Shown here piece by piece: positions 12,462 to 23,120 of a stretch of 64,000 nucleotides of DNA. The translations under genes were made by a program, and so were the position numbers. Location of the stretch: the NCBI GenBank assembly GCA_028023455.1, contig JAQFVV010006231.1:8758036-8822035 (forward strand), given 5' to 3'. Every line of letters begins with the position of its first letter. The first letter of the stretch is position 1. The stretch is from Epiperipatus broadwayi (Eukaryota > Onychophora > Udeonychophora > Euonychophora > Peripatidae). The notes below the pieces were generated by a model. It saw only the letters and a program-made list of their open reading frames with translations. It made no database searches and had not been told where the DNA came from.

Positions 12462-12534
12462 AGGGGTCGAACTTGAACCTTTAGTTTTTCAAATATCGAA
12501 TTTAAGACAAACACTCTGACCAGTTGAGCTATCC
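12462..12534 (-). other. tRNA-like segment in the Penelope 3' region
   Basis: Read on the minus strand it begins GGATAGCTCAACTGGTCAGA. TAGCTCAACTGG is a perfect pol III box A (TRGYNNARNNGG). About 50 bases on is GGTTCAAGTTC, one or two changes from box B. Overall length (73 bases) and box spacing are tRNA-like, but the acceptor and T stems do not pair, so it is not a functional tRNA. Element C has the diverged counterpart (box A-like TAGCTCAGTTAGA) at about 55,060-55,145. Confidence 0.5.
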
Positions 12535-12823
12535 TGTTGTAGGCAACAGATAGAAAATTTTATATATTTATATAATAAGGTTGATTCAAATCCTCTTGAA
12601 CCTTCAGGCTTTTTTAAATCACTATTATTTTCTAAGAGCAAGGTTAATTATACGCTTCAATACATTGTGTATTACCACACTGGGCTGACTTATAAGATTA
12701 TTTGCTATTGTCATATGAGCAGCTTCCTTGAATTTTCTTCTTTGCACCTTTTCATCTCTATTCAATATTTTTGTATTTTTCCAATTAAACATGGTCATTA
12801 GAACATACATGGTTTGCTACTGT

Positions 12824-15800
12824 TGAAACGGTTGTCTTCAAGTCCCTCACCGTTTCACCAACCATCCTAATAACCCACTCGTCTGTGCTAAGTTCAAACC
12901 TGTTTAATAAGTCTAAATTAAGATTTGTAAGCTAAAAATTGCAATCACGGCTGTATAAACAGCATTATATACGCACATACGAAAGAACGCTATAATTGAA
13001 TAGTATTGCCAGAGTTATAGCGTATAATTTTATCGCGCAATATTTTTAAATTATTTTTAAACAGTAATAATGTAGCGTCAATTTATTAATTTATTACTTA
13101 AATTCGTATGTGGGAATATAATCCACCTATATTGAATATACATATATAGCATAGTGGCGTGATTAAAATATTTCTTAAACTTTAAGTTTCATTTTTATTA
13201 TAAACCAATTTTATGTAAAAACACATTGAAAGGGTGATTGATTGCGAATGCGCTGACAAGTTTCTTTTTAAAAAGAAAAAAAGATTTTTTTTTCTAAAAA
13301 TAAAAGTATTTTCGGAGAATTAAAAGTTTAGTAAAGTTTTTGCTGTAAACAATTGTATCAGTATATGCCACACCTGCCTTAGGTTTCTAAAAGAAAGCCA
13401 ATTTTAAAATAATCTAGCTAATTGATTCTAAATTATTTTGGAGACCTCGCTAATTAAAAATATGTTTACAGCAGGGATTTTACACATAAATTATAAAATC
13501 AGAACAAAATTCCTGACTAATTAAAAATAAAATCTAATATCGGATTAAACTGATTAAAATTCGATTTAATTAAAAGTTGATAATCAGAGAAAAGTTATAA
13601 CACCTAAAAGAAATGTCAGCATGTTTGAAGTCAACCACTAATTTCATAAGCAAATTAAAAATTTTGTAATCTTGATGGAGATGAAATTCCAAGGTGTGTG
13701 GGCTGATAAGGCGATCATTTAAAAGGGCCATGTAAAGTGGAGGAGCCATCTTAGATCTTTACTTTTTGAAACCTTGACAGCTTGAATGCTACATCTGTGA
13801 AGTTTTGCCCTCTTTGATCATCGTTAGCTTTGGAATCCCGTGTATCCTGAACCAAAAGCAACCGTGAACATTTTGACATCCAATTAAGACAATAATTTTT
13901 ATATCTGTGCGAGAGAAAATGTCGGGCTAAAACAGGCAGCCTTGGCTAAGCTCCAGAGTGAAGGCGACGGGCCTTTACTTCCATCCAAAAACCACCATCA
14001 CCAGTATGCCGCCATAACAGCTCCGCTCTAACCGTGGGAAGAAGATGATGCCGCAAGCCGCCACAAAGACTCCCGTAACTCCAGCTCAAGCACTACAAGA
14101 TGACCGGTAACCTCACCATTTCTAACTGCAGTTCAATATATTAATTTTCCTTTAAGTCTAGACTTATAAAATGTATTTTAATTCTAAAATCTTGAATTCA
14201 AGTAAATTGCTAAATGTAAAATTTTATTCTTAAATTTAATTATATAATTCTGACCTACTTTCTAATGTTTCCTAACTAAATGATTTTAATAATTTTATTT
14301 TCAATTTTCTCACTGCAGTTGTGACTATGGTTTCTTTATTTCTTTTTATTTTAAAATATAAATTATATGCTAATGCCTCGAAACAGCGGGCATTCAATAT
14401 TAATAATAAAGAGAAGAGAGAATGACCCCCCTTCATTTAATAATTATTTATCGTAGCTTAATGCACGCTGTTTCGAAACCCTCTTAAATAACTGTTAAGA
14501 ATTGGCTATGTGCTGATTATTTATTTTGACCGTGATTATTTAATTATTTGTTTGCAATTTTAAAATGGGAATCTTGTTTTGACCCAAAGTAAATTTCAAT
14601 TTAATTTTCACTAAGCAATATCCAGGCCTTGAATAAGTATATTTGTTATTTATTTCATTTTGTAAAAGCCCTCCAAATATACTTTTTCCCCTTTTTTTGT
14701 TTTTATTAATTAATCGTGTAATCAAATGTGGTATTTGAGATTGAAACTAGAAAGCAAAGAATATTTAAAAGTACGCAGACGTATAGCATATGATATTAAA
14801 AAATGCTATATTAGAGTTGGCGCTAATGATTCCACTGATTAGCTATCGTTCTCGTGGCTAAATATTAAATTATTTCTACTCTTTTGCTTGGCGGATGTGA
14901 TAATTTTATTTACAATTTCAACTTTCTCGTTATGTTGCATTTTTCTTTAAGATGGGACTCGAACGGCCATCCCTCTTACACTCCTTGGGTCCACACGAAT
15001 AAGACCTGACGCAAATTCCAGGCAATAGTGTTGCTACCCCAACCCTCTTTAGCAGCATGGCGATGGTCATAGGGCTCCGGTGTTGGTCACAAAACCCTAA
15101 AATTAACCATCCGCAGGCGACATTTAGTATAACTGTTTACCAGCCTATAGCGCATTGGGTCTTTGGTTGCCAACTCTTCTTCCCTTAAATTAAGTTTCAG
15201 CCATTGTCTGACATTCAAGAGCAGTTTGGTCTCAGAAAATAGTTTGAAATAATAATATGGTAGATAAATTTGACTTTAAATGTCTCACATTATGTGAAAA
15301 CAAGGCTCGCTGATTGCTTAGCTGAAAACCAGAAATAAGAGGGATAAAATCTGCCCCATAGCTACAATGCAGTGACTGATCAATAAGATAATAAAGCAAA
15401 GAGAAAACAATATTTAACTTCATCAAATAAAAAACAAGTAAAATAATTTTAATTGTAGGAGAGAAGGTAAAGCGCTCTCCAAAATGTTAGATGCTACGCG
15501 CATTTTAATTGTAAAATGCAAGAATAATATAGATAAAATCGCAAATTTAATCTGCAAAAATAAACATACAATTTAATAAATTACTCTGATCTCGATCTTA
15601 TTTATTTCAATCCAATTCAAAATTCTCTATATTATATATGTGATTTCCGATGCATTAATTAGTTTAAATATATACAGTTAATAAATTCCATTTTTTTTGT
15701 TATGAGTCTCATTGCTTCTCCGTGACCTATGTCGGCCGTGTGGAAAGAGGTATACTACGTGTAAGTTCAAGGTGGTCATTCGTAGGGTCTTGAGTCTTGG

Positions 15801-15925
15801 AATCCTGGCTTACGAGTTGAAGTGTGGTCGGACTCGGGATGTTACAGTCCTAGTCTGGTCAGCTTCGGTCTCTTTTGCTTGGATTCTGAATTCTGTTACG
15901 CGAATGTACAAACTTGACTGTTACA
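12824..15925 (+). mobile_element. LTR-like non-coding element (a), 3102 bases
   Basis: It starts TGAAACGGTTGTC, ends GACTGTTACA, and is flanked by the 4-base duplication CTGT (12,820-12,823 and 15,926-15,929). The insertion splits the Penelope A endonuclease, and the homologous site in element C (CTGTAGATATG) is uninterrupted. There is no coding capacity. In plus orientation it has an A+T-rich first part with AAAAGTT motifs, a TATA-like TTTAAAAGGG near 13,719, then a G+C-richer leader (about 13,800-14,120) ending at a donor-like CCGGTAACC. The reverse complement of its right end resembles those of elements (e) and (f) (TGTAAC.GTC, later AGAATCCAAGCAAA shared with e). Length nearly equals element (e) without its nested MITE (about 3107). 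An unusually long solo LTR or a non-autonomous LTR element are the leading readings. Confidence 0.65.
14378..14476. repeat. Short inverted repeat inside LTR-like element (a)
   Basis: Arms tcgaaacagcgggcatt (14,378-14,394) and aatgcacgctgtttcga (14,460-14,476) pair over 17 bases with one mismatch, around a 65-base loop containing a C-run. Could form an RNA hairpin in a transcript of the element. Function unknown. Confidence 0.6.
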
Positions 15926-18105
15926 CTGTAGACACGCTTTTTTTTTTTTTAGGTATTGTTTTTTTTCAATTGCTATTTAACAGGGCGACAGATCTCATAA
16001 ATACATTTCCTTCCACATTCACATGGTATTTCATAGATGCAGTTTTTGTTCTTCAGCATTTCCAGTTTAGGTTTGGCAGAAATAAGAATTCCTAGAAGTG
16101 TGGTATTGCTTTGGAAAGCTGTTCTAATGTTATATTGATTGCAGATTTTCTTTAATTTGTCTGCCATTCCTGGCGTGTATGGATATATTGCAATACCAAT
16201 AATTGTTTTTTTCTTTTGGTCTTTTTTTGTTGCCTGTTAAAGGTTTCCTTGATGATGGCTGATGGATAATAATACTTCATGAGAGTTTATTCCATATGAA
16301 TCTTCATTTTTGAAATCACTGATTTCCAAACTTCCATTGCTCTATTCCATAGTGTTAGTATAATTCTATGTTCAGTGCTTCCGATATGGTTGGATGAATA
16401 TGCCAAGTATTTGCCAGTGTGTGTTGGTTTTTTTATATACTGTTTTTACTTTGTCCTGAGGGAGTCTTGTAATTTAAAAAAAAAAAATCGAAATTTATTA
16501 CAATCACTTAAAATCTTTTGCAGTTTAAATCCATCAGTTATTTGTTAAATCATTTTATTAAACATTGAACTTCTCTTTTGTGTTGTGCAAAAATTTAATA
16601 ATAGCAGTTTTCATAAATTACAGGACTAGCAATTTAGTGACCCACCTTGTTCTCGTTCCGATTCCATTTGTGAATTTAATTGAAAGATATGTTGATATGC
16701 ATCCAAAATGATTAATTGTGTCTCACCATGCAGTCATATTACAACTGTATTAGGCAGACGTGGAGTAATATTTATGGCTGCAGTTTCATGTTCTTCCATG
16801 TAAATGTTGCTCAGGAAGGGCAGTGGAAATCCCTTGGCATCCCTTGATTTTGTTTGAAGAATTCTATTGAAAATACATTATTGTTATGCAGAACGTTAAT
16901 AATTCCATTATACATCAATAGGTAGAGTTGTTCTAGTTTGTAGATTATTATTATCATATAGGTAGAGTTGTTCTAGTTTGTAGATTATTATTGTCATATA
17001 ATCTTTTCCTTACAATAGACAATGCATCATCACATATATATGTAAAAAGACTTTTCATGTCAAAGCTTAGCAATGTGTCAGTTCTCTCCATGTTCATATC
17101 CCTGACTAATTCTACAAAGTGCTTAGAATCTCCGAAGAAGGAAGAATTCTCGACACATTTTGACATGGTAAATTTCTAGAAATAATAATAGGCCTTAATG
17201 GAATGTTTACTTTATGGATTTTGATTAGTCCATACAGATGGAGGAATCTTGTTGAAATTTGAAGTTAATTTTCTTTTTTCTGAATCACTGAAATATCTGC
17301 AATGCTTCCGGAATAATGCTTGTAATTTTATCTCTTTTTGGATTGGGATTTTTTTGCTACTTTTTTGTATTAGTCTGCTATGAGAAGTTCTTGTATTTTG
17401 TTATCATAGTCAGTTTTATCCATTATAACTGTAATGTTACCTTTGTCAGCAGAGGAATGATTATAGCTTTCCTCCCATCACACGAAATGTTTGTTTCTGC
17501 TTCTGTATTTGATGTCTCTCAAGTGCCTTTTTAACTCCAGGGTAATTGTTGCTTCCAGAGGCAATTAATAAATTCTTCAGTGGCTGCCCTTTTATCCAAT
17601 CATGGGACAGTAGATGGTGTAATGGTGGAATTCAAACCTTTTCCAAGAACAGATAATTCAGCATCAGTAAGATATTTAGATCTAAGATGTTTCACTGACT
17701 AAGCTGATAGTTTAGTTGCAATATGCTTTTGACTTGCCCATGTAGATTTACAAGCTTCCACGTAATTTATAATATGATCTTTTCACTGCTTGACAAATTC
17801 TTGAGGAATCTTCATCTATAAGTTTATTTTTAGAAAAAATTCCACATTACACAAGGTTTGATATTTGGAAATCCATTGAACAGTTATTATTTCTCTCAAC
17901 AAGGCCTCATTCGCTATCTGAATAATTTTCTCAGCTCTCTTGGAGGAGATAGGAGGTTTTATTTGCAAATCCTTAAGAATAATCTCTTCCGATTTACATA
18001 AGAAAGTTAAAATGATTTTCTATTTTAGCCAGTTTTAGACATAATTATTTATAATATCTAAACTTCAACATAAGTATTTATCTAAACTTCCAACATAAGT
18101 ATTTA

Positions 18106-18372
18106 TCTGAAGGTATGTGATGGTGGAACGTGTTAGTTATTAAAAAAAAGTTAAATGAAATAAAAGTAATGAATTCCAATTAATGATTTTTATTTAAATT
18201 TTTTAAATTTTATTTATAATGTGGAAAGTGACAATATGCTCTTAACTTTAAAGTTTTGGTGGCTTGTGTAGAGAAACCAACGAGTGCTTTATCGTGTTAT
18301 CACTTTCAAATTTTTTTAATTTTTCAAATAAAATTTATTTATTTATAATTCAAAAACATAAATATATAAAGT
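18106..18372. other. Spacer between two Penelope-like elements
   Basis: A+T-rich with no gene or repeat recognised. It may be the decayed 5' end of element A. Confidence 0.35.
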
Positions 18373-20793
18373 GTTTAGAAAAAAGTTTTAATTTAACCTT
18401 CAGTGAGCATAGTATGCCTAGCATGCTTTCAACTACTTAATAGTCATCCTCATAGCACTGATGGTAAGTGGGATTTGTCATATTTATTAGAGAATAAACA
18501 AGACGGGATTTATTGAATTATAAATAAATACAGTTACATAAGTCATTTTTTTGAAAGGGTGTGCAAGATTCTTTTTTGTTGATTGCATGTCTGTCCAGCT
18601 TCTTTCACTTTACATTTGGCATCATTACTTTCAAAACAGACAATATTGGCAGATGTAGATTCAAAGCTGAGGTGAAGTTTGAATTCATGCTTGAAGAACA
18701 TGGATTTTCTTTCAGTGTTGTCTTTGGCATGATTATATAAGTATCTATGTTGCGCAATTCGGGTGGATAAATTGGCATGCAATTCTCTGTAATAAACTGC
18801 ATAGCAGTTTGCATTGCAGCATCTAATCTTTTGTACAATTTGTTATTTTATCTCAGTGGGCAGATTATCTTTTGTGTTGTTAACCAGCCGATTCCATTGG
18901 GGGGAGGGATGCGAAGGCCAATTTGGTGTACAGATTTTATTTATCTTATGTGTAGCCGCAGGTGTACATAGAAGTGATATCCAGGGTTTGCCATTAATTT
19001 TTGTAGATGGATGCCTAATTTTAAAATAAAAGTTTTTGAATCTGAATGAGAGCTAAGTCTATGTAACTTATATTGCGTAAATCTGCGATATATTTTTAAA
19101 TATTGTTAATCTGCTTCAAATTTACATAGAGTATGGTTTCTATACAAAAATGCCTTGAGACTGGCTAATTTATGGGCCTTTGATGTTAAAGTTTCAGAGT
19201 GTTTAATACCTCACACATGGATTGGTTTTACTAACATTTTGTAGTTTAACAGTGATATTACACTGAATGTATAAATCTAAATTTGATGCCTTTTAAGTTG
19301 TCTTCTTTCTCTGCTATCCAGTTAAGTGAAATGCAAGCTCCATCTATATTTTATTGATTTGTACTTCTGAGGCACAAATAAGAACATCGTCCATGTACTT
19401 TATATATAAAAAGGTGGAATTTTCTTAAAATATTTAGGTAAAATATCATTGAAATTTATTAAGTGTGATGTTTCATATTATGCCGCAAATGAGGAGGCCT
19501 GTAGGCCACTATCTTCCATTTTATAATATACATTGTTAAATAAGGTTCATGGACCAAATTTAGGCATTCTACGATGAATTCAGTTTTTGTGCATTGTACT
19601 TGGCTTTATCCAGCGTCTCTAACAATTTCAATTGATAATTTACACGGGATGGAATCATATGGCTCAGAAATGTCCAATGACACTAGATGATCGTACTTAT
19701 CAGGTTGTATGTTTTTAATTTTATTGACGCATTTGAAAAATGATTTGACAGTAAATCTGCCAAAACCAAATTGATCAACAAGCCATTGACTAATCATTTT
19801 TGTAGCTTTATAGATATTATAATTTTCATGCTTTGTGAATGTCTTGTCACAAAACTTGCAAAGAGCAGACGTAAATTTGTCTTATCACAAAACTTGCGAA
19901 GGGCAGACATAAATTTATCTTTATTTTTTTTAATATTGTATGAATTTGTTAGCTAAGTTTTAACTTGTTGATTTGTGTATTTATTTTTGCGGAAAAATCT
20001 TGTTAGGATAAACCGATTCCTCTTATCTTCTTTAATACTAACAAAAAATGTTATTTTCATGAAAAATGCTTAGTGGACTCCATATTTTTAAACCACTCCT
20101 TATATTGAAATTTACTTGCTGATTGCGTTATGATATTTTCTCTTTTCTGATTATCATATATTGTTTCACTGTCATCAGCAAGCTTTCTCATTAGGTGTTT
20201 CTATATTTCACCAATAAATCATGATCCATAATCTAAAAATCATCTTTATGTTATTAGGCGGGTTGTGTATTGTCAAATTGACAAAATTATATGTGATAGC
20301 AAGCCAATTTTTTATGCTTTGTTTATCTGCAAGAAAGTTTATTTTCTTCGCTTATTTTGTTTTTAATTTCAGAGCCAAAATTTGGCATTTATCGTTAATA
20401 CCTGAGTGTATATCTTGTGATATACAAATTTTATTACCTTCTTACATCCTTTAATAATGTTTTTCATCAAAAAAGATTTTAATTGGAAAGTTATTTTATC
20501 AGTTATAAATAGTGCTGGACAAGATTTTTTGAAGCAAGCATATTCCAAGGAATTACTTCTTTTAAAACACATGGTGCCTTACAGATTTTAAAAACTATCA
20601 TATGCTTTAAATAGGTATCCATTTTGTTATAATGTAATCTCAAAACATTAAGATACTTTATCTCCAAAAATGTAATTCGAAAAGATAAATGCCTAGAAAA
20701 GTACTTAGAGAAAAGCTTTAATTTAACCTTCAATTAGCATGGTATGACTAGCATACTTTTGACTACTTAATAATCATCCTCATAGCACTGATT
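18373..20793 (-). mobile_element. Penelope-like element B bracketed by direct repeats
   Basis: Related ~90-base segments in the same orientation bracket the element, at 18,373-18,462 and 20,703-20,793. They share TTTAATTTAACCTTCA, then (A/G)GTATG.CTAGCAT, then CTACTTAATA.TCATCCTC and ATAGCACTGAT. They correspond to the pseudo-LTRs usual in Penelope-like elements. Between them, on the minus strand, lie an RT fragment at 19,797-19,606 and a GIY-YIG fragment at 18,838-18,543. The spacing between the direct repeats is about 2.33 kb. Confidence 0.7.
18543..20572 (-). pseudogene. Penelope-like RT/GIY-YIG protein remnant (element B)
   Basis: RT fragment at 19,797-19,606: the run DKYDHLVSLDISEPYDSIP matches RT motif A, with the catalytic-type Asp in SLDI. 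The preceding QFGFGRFTVKSFF is typical upstream sequence. The C-terminal endonuclease region is at 18,782-18,543 (NLSTRIAQHRYLYNHAKDN), with overlapping frames showing frameshifts. The N-terminal part (about 20,572-19,900) is too decayed to assign. A 38-base tandem duplication at 19,843-19,918 interrupts the frame. Non-functional copy of a family distinct from A and C. Confidence 0.65.
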
Positions 20794-20905
20794 GTGATAC
20801 GAATTGAAGATAGAATTAAAGCTTTTCTCTAAATACTTTTAATACGTATTTATTTTTCGAATTACATTTTTAGAGATAAAGTATATTAAAGTTTTGAGGT
20901 TTCTA
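20630..20905. repeat. ~90-base inverted repeat at the Penelope B 5' side
   Basis: The arm at about 20,632-20,728 (ATACTTTATCTCCAAAAATG, TAATTCGAAAA, TTAGAGAAAAGCTTTAAT) recurs inverted at about 20,811-20,905 (ATTAAAGCTTTTCTCTAA, TTTTTCGAATTAC, TAGAGATAAAGTAT). It suggests a head-to-head second 5' piece, a common arrangement for Penelope-like elements. Confidence 0.7.
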
Positions 20906-21320
20906 TAACCCATTTTTTATTTATGTGCAATGTGTATGAAGTAAAATTTGATAGCTCATAAAAATATAACATTCTAATAAAAATTTTCGTATGGTTTATT
21001 GATTTTCAATCTACCTATTTTCATATGTACAATGTATTTTTTTTACATGAATTTCTTTTACACATAATTTTCAATTACCAATCTATCATATAAAAAAAGA
21101 ATTAGGTGTATATGGACAACTTAAAACACAAAGTAAATATTTCACTTAGATCAGTAATTACTAATATAACAGCAATAATTTAATAATTCAAATGAATTTG
21201 GTGAGAGGTTAAATAAATGTATAAACATTAAGGAATATAAAAATATATATTACCCAAAATTAGATGTTAAAAATATGTATATAAATATTGATTCAGATGA
21301 GACAAGGTGATTGTGCAAGT
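20906..21320. other. Non-coding A+T-rich stretch
   Basis: No gene, RNA or repeat from elsewhere in the window recognised. Confidence 0.4.
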
Positions 21321-21700
21321 ATACTGTGTTTCTCCGAAATTAAGTCCTAACCAGAAAATAAGCTCTAGCATGATTTTTTAGAATGTTTGTAATATAAGCT
21401 CTACTCTGAAAATAAGCCCTAGTTAGAAAGAGAAAGGTGATACTATACATACGTTATTTCTTTGTCTTGCAAACGCATTTTGGTAAAATCATATCAGTGC
21501 TGCTCTGGCAATGTAAAGAAGCTCTAAAATCAGTCGATCATAAGCCTGACAAATAATTGATCAGAATGCTGATACAACATACATGTTAATCTCTGGTGAT
21601 AAGAAAATATTTATTATATTGTCAAAAGCATTAGATTTTTTTCTTTTAAAATGAAAGTTAACCCAGAAGGGCTTATGTTTTGGAATTACTAACATTATTA
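21321..21700. mobile_element. Short DNA-transposon-like element (MITE-like)
   Basis: The left end reads CTGTGTTTCTCCGAAATTAA, then AAATAAGCTCTAGCATGA and a second AAATAAGCCCTAGTTAG block. Near the right end is GGGCTTATGTTTTGG, a degraded inverse of the left end. No ORF. The repeated AAATAAGCYCTA words are characteristic of a short non-autonomous transposon family seen in many animal genomes. I cannot assign the superfamily from this copy. Confidence 0.45.
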
Positions 21701-21929
21701 CATACATCTTATGACAGATTATACATTAGTGGAAATGAACTATTTCAGAATTTTATTTCCTGAAATTTTTTGCTGTGCATCTCATAAATACTTAAATTAT
21801 CAGAAGTATATTTTCTCTTATTCTTCTCTTTCACTTTTTTTGCATATCTTCATATATTCATATATATATTGCTTATAATACTTCTTTCATATACACTTCA
21901 GTGCAGACAAATTTTTTTAAAAAACATCT
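21701..21929. other. Non-coding spacer
   Basis: T-rich sequence with nothing recognised, preceding the hammerhead-like motif. Confidence 0.35.
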
Positions 21930-21985
21930 TTATTTTCCTTACAGTTTCGACTGTCTAGCAGTTTTCATCAGAGTTACAATATTTG
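21930..21985 (-). ncRNA. Hammerhead-ribozyme-like motif (decayed?)
   Basis: The minus strand reads CTGATGA (21,971-21,965), then a hairpin with arms ACTG/CAGT, then CGAAAC (GAAA at 21,948-21,945). CUGAUGA, a stem II and GAAA in this order are the conserved core of hammerhead ribozymes, which are known in pseudo-LTRs of Penelope-like elements and in other repeats. The closing pair at the base of stem II is A/C instead of G/C. Stem I and stem III partners are not convincing, so activity is doubtful. Confidence 0.3.
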
Positions 21986-22054
21986 AATAATATAAATACA
22001 TAACCATCATTTCACATATATATATAAATACACACACATATCAAAATATACACA

Positions 22055-23120
22055 TATAGTTGTTAAAAAATCTTCAGGCCAAACTCCACTGTTATATATC
22101 AAATTGCAAAGTCCAACTATTTCCTTCATAGTAAATTTTCCTATTTCTTTAGGTATTGCATCAAATCAACATCTTTACCATTCTTCATTTATGCATTTGA
22201 CTTTTTTATTTCATCTAGCAATATGTCCATACTTTTATTGTCTATTTTAATATCTTTTTCATTTTCAAGTTCATAATTAATTAAATTATCTTCTCTTCTA
22301 AATAAACACTGAAGATATTATTTCCATCTTTTTAATATATCATTGCTATCAGTTGATGTTTTTTTCCATTCTTATCTGCAATCTCACTTGCTACCCACTT
22401 CTTTTTTTCCCAATTGACATTTCTTATTCTATGAAATATCAGATCATGTCTTCCCTGCTGAAACCTTTCTTTCTACATTCTTGCTCCAACCATGTCTCTT
22501 TCTCTTATTAGCTCATTGTTAATTTTTCTATATGCACTTTGCTATTCCTTAGTTTTACATTCTTCCATTTTTCTCTGTACTTCCATCTTTTCCAACATAT
22601 TGTCAGTTATCCAAGGTCATTGAACTTTCCTTACCTGAATAACACCTATTTAATTATTTGCTGTTTTTAAGAATCTTTCTTTAATTCTACAACTACACTT
22701 ATCAGGACTATTTATATGTTCCTCATCTTAAACAATCCTTTTTATTTGATTTTTACATATTAAACCAAATATTTTTCTGTTCATTTCAATTTATCCAGGT
22801 CCCACCTTACATATCTTTTAAATCTTATACTTTAATTTAACCATAACCTAATTATGATCTGAGTTTTTATCAGCTCCAGGCAAAGCATGTGAACGCTTAA
22901 TAACATTCTTGTATCTATCCTGAATCAATATATAATCGATTGCAAAGCATGTGAACGCTTAATAACATTCTTGTATCTATCCTGAATCAATATATAATCG
23001 ATTTGATGTGTCTCTATCACTTGGAGCTTTCTATGTATGCAATCATGATAAAACAAGGGAATTATAAAGCAAAGAAGTTTCTCGTTACTATTAAAATTAC
23101 ACATAAAATTAGTTATCAAT
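22055..23120 (-). pseudogene. RTE-like LINE fragment (endonuclease C-terminus to start of RT)
   Basis: On the minus strand from about 23,030: THQIDYILIQDRYKNVIKRS then, past a 62-base tandem duplication (22,880-23,003), ALPGADKNSDHNLVMVKLK. The NQIDYI and SDHNLV motifs are the conserved C-terminal part of the APE-type endonuclease, the latter with the catalytic Asp-His. Further downstream are linker remnants (WEKKKWVASEIADKN) and, near 22,100, ...LIYNSGVWPEDF, which matches the RT N-terminus. The element stops at about 22,055. Many stops make it a fossil. It differs from the CR1/L2-like LINEs at 3-8 and 24-29 kb. Confidence 0.65.
22880..23003. repeat. 62-base tandem duplication
   Basis: The unit gcaaagcatgtgaacgctta... 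is present at 22,880-22,941 and again at 22,942-23,003, essentially identical. It falls between the NQIDYI and SDHNLV motifs of the RTE-like fragment and breaks its frame. Confidence 0.9.

Larger units (their letters stand above)
12625..17960 (-). pseudogene. Penelope-like RT/GIY-YIG protein remnant (element A)
   Basis: Fragments of one protein in minus-strand order. RT motif A region at 17,166-16,954 (MERTDTLLSFDMKSLFTYI, where the conserved Asp is followed by the S-L-F-T typical of Penelope RTs). A decayed motif C neighbourhood near 16,800-16,700. GIY-YIG start at 16,167-15,973 (CIYEIPCECGRKCIYEI, the GIY and YIG strands, both altered). Endonuclease C-terminus at 12,810-12,625 (MFNWKNTKILNRDEK...). 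In the family this enzyme primes reverse transcription at endonuclease nicks. Stops and frameshifts and the 3.1-kb insertion show it is dead. A 40-base tandem duplication (16,921-17,000) lies in the RT part. Confidence 0.75.
12385..18050 (-). mobile_element. Penelope-like element A, split by an LTR-like insertion
   Basis: A minus-strand Penelope-like retroelement. RT-domain pieces lie at about 17,180-16,400 and the GIY-YIG endonuclease at about 16,167-15,930. The endonuclease C-terminus resumes at 12,823-12,625 after a 3.1-kb insertion (12,824-15,925). The 3' region at 12,385-12,620 contains a tRNA-like stretch. The same order, including that stretch, is found in element C (54,970-58,160), which lacks this insertion and so confirms the empty site. 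The 5' end is vague. A 24-base duplication lies near 18,057-18,105. Confidence 0.8.

Noticed and set aside
14953-14972. TGGGACTCGAACGGCC as primer binding site or tRNA gene
   Set aside because: It resembles an inverted T arm, but the TGG is too close to CTCGAAC for an acceptor stem, and no tRNA fold extends from it.
15712-16095. 127-residue plus-strand ORF
   Set aside because: It crosses the boundary between LTR-like element (a) and the Penelope endonuclease, so it cannot be one ancestral gene. The Penelope part is coded on the minus strand.
18373-18470. Hammerhead ribozyme in the Penelope B bounding repeat
   Set aside because: Stem-like pairs and GAAA are present, but the CTGATGA core reads CTATGAG in both copies, so the required core is absent.
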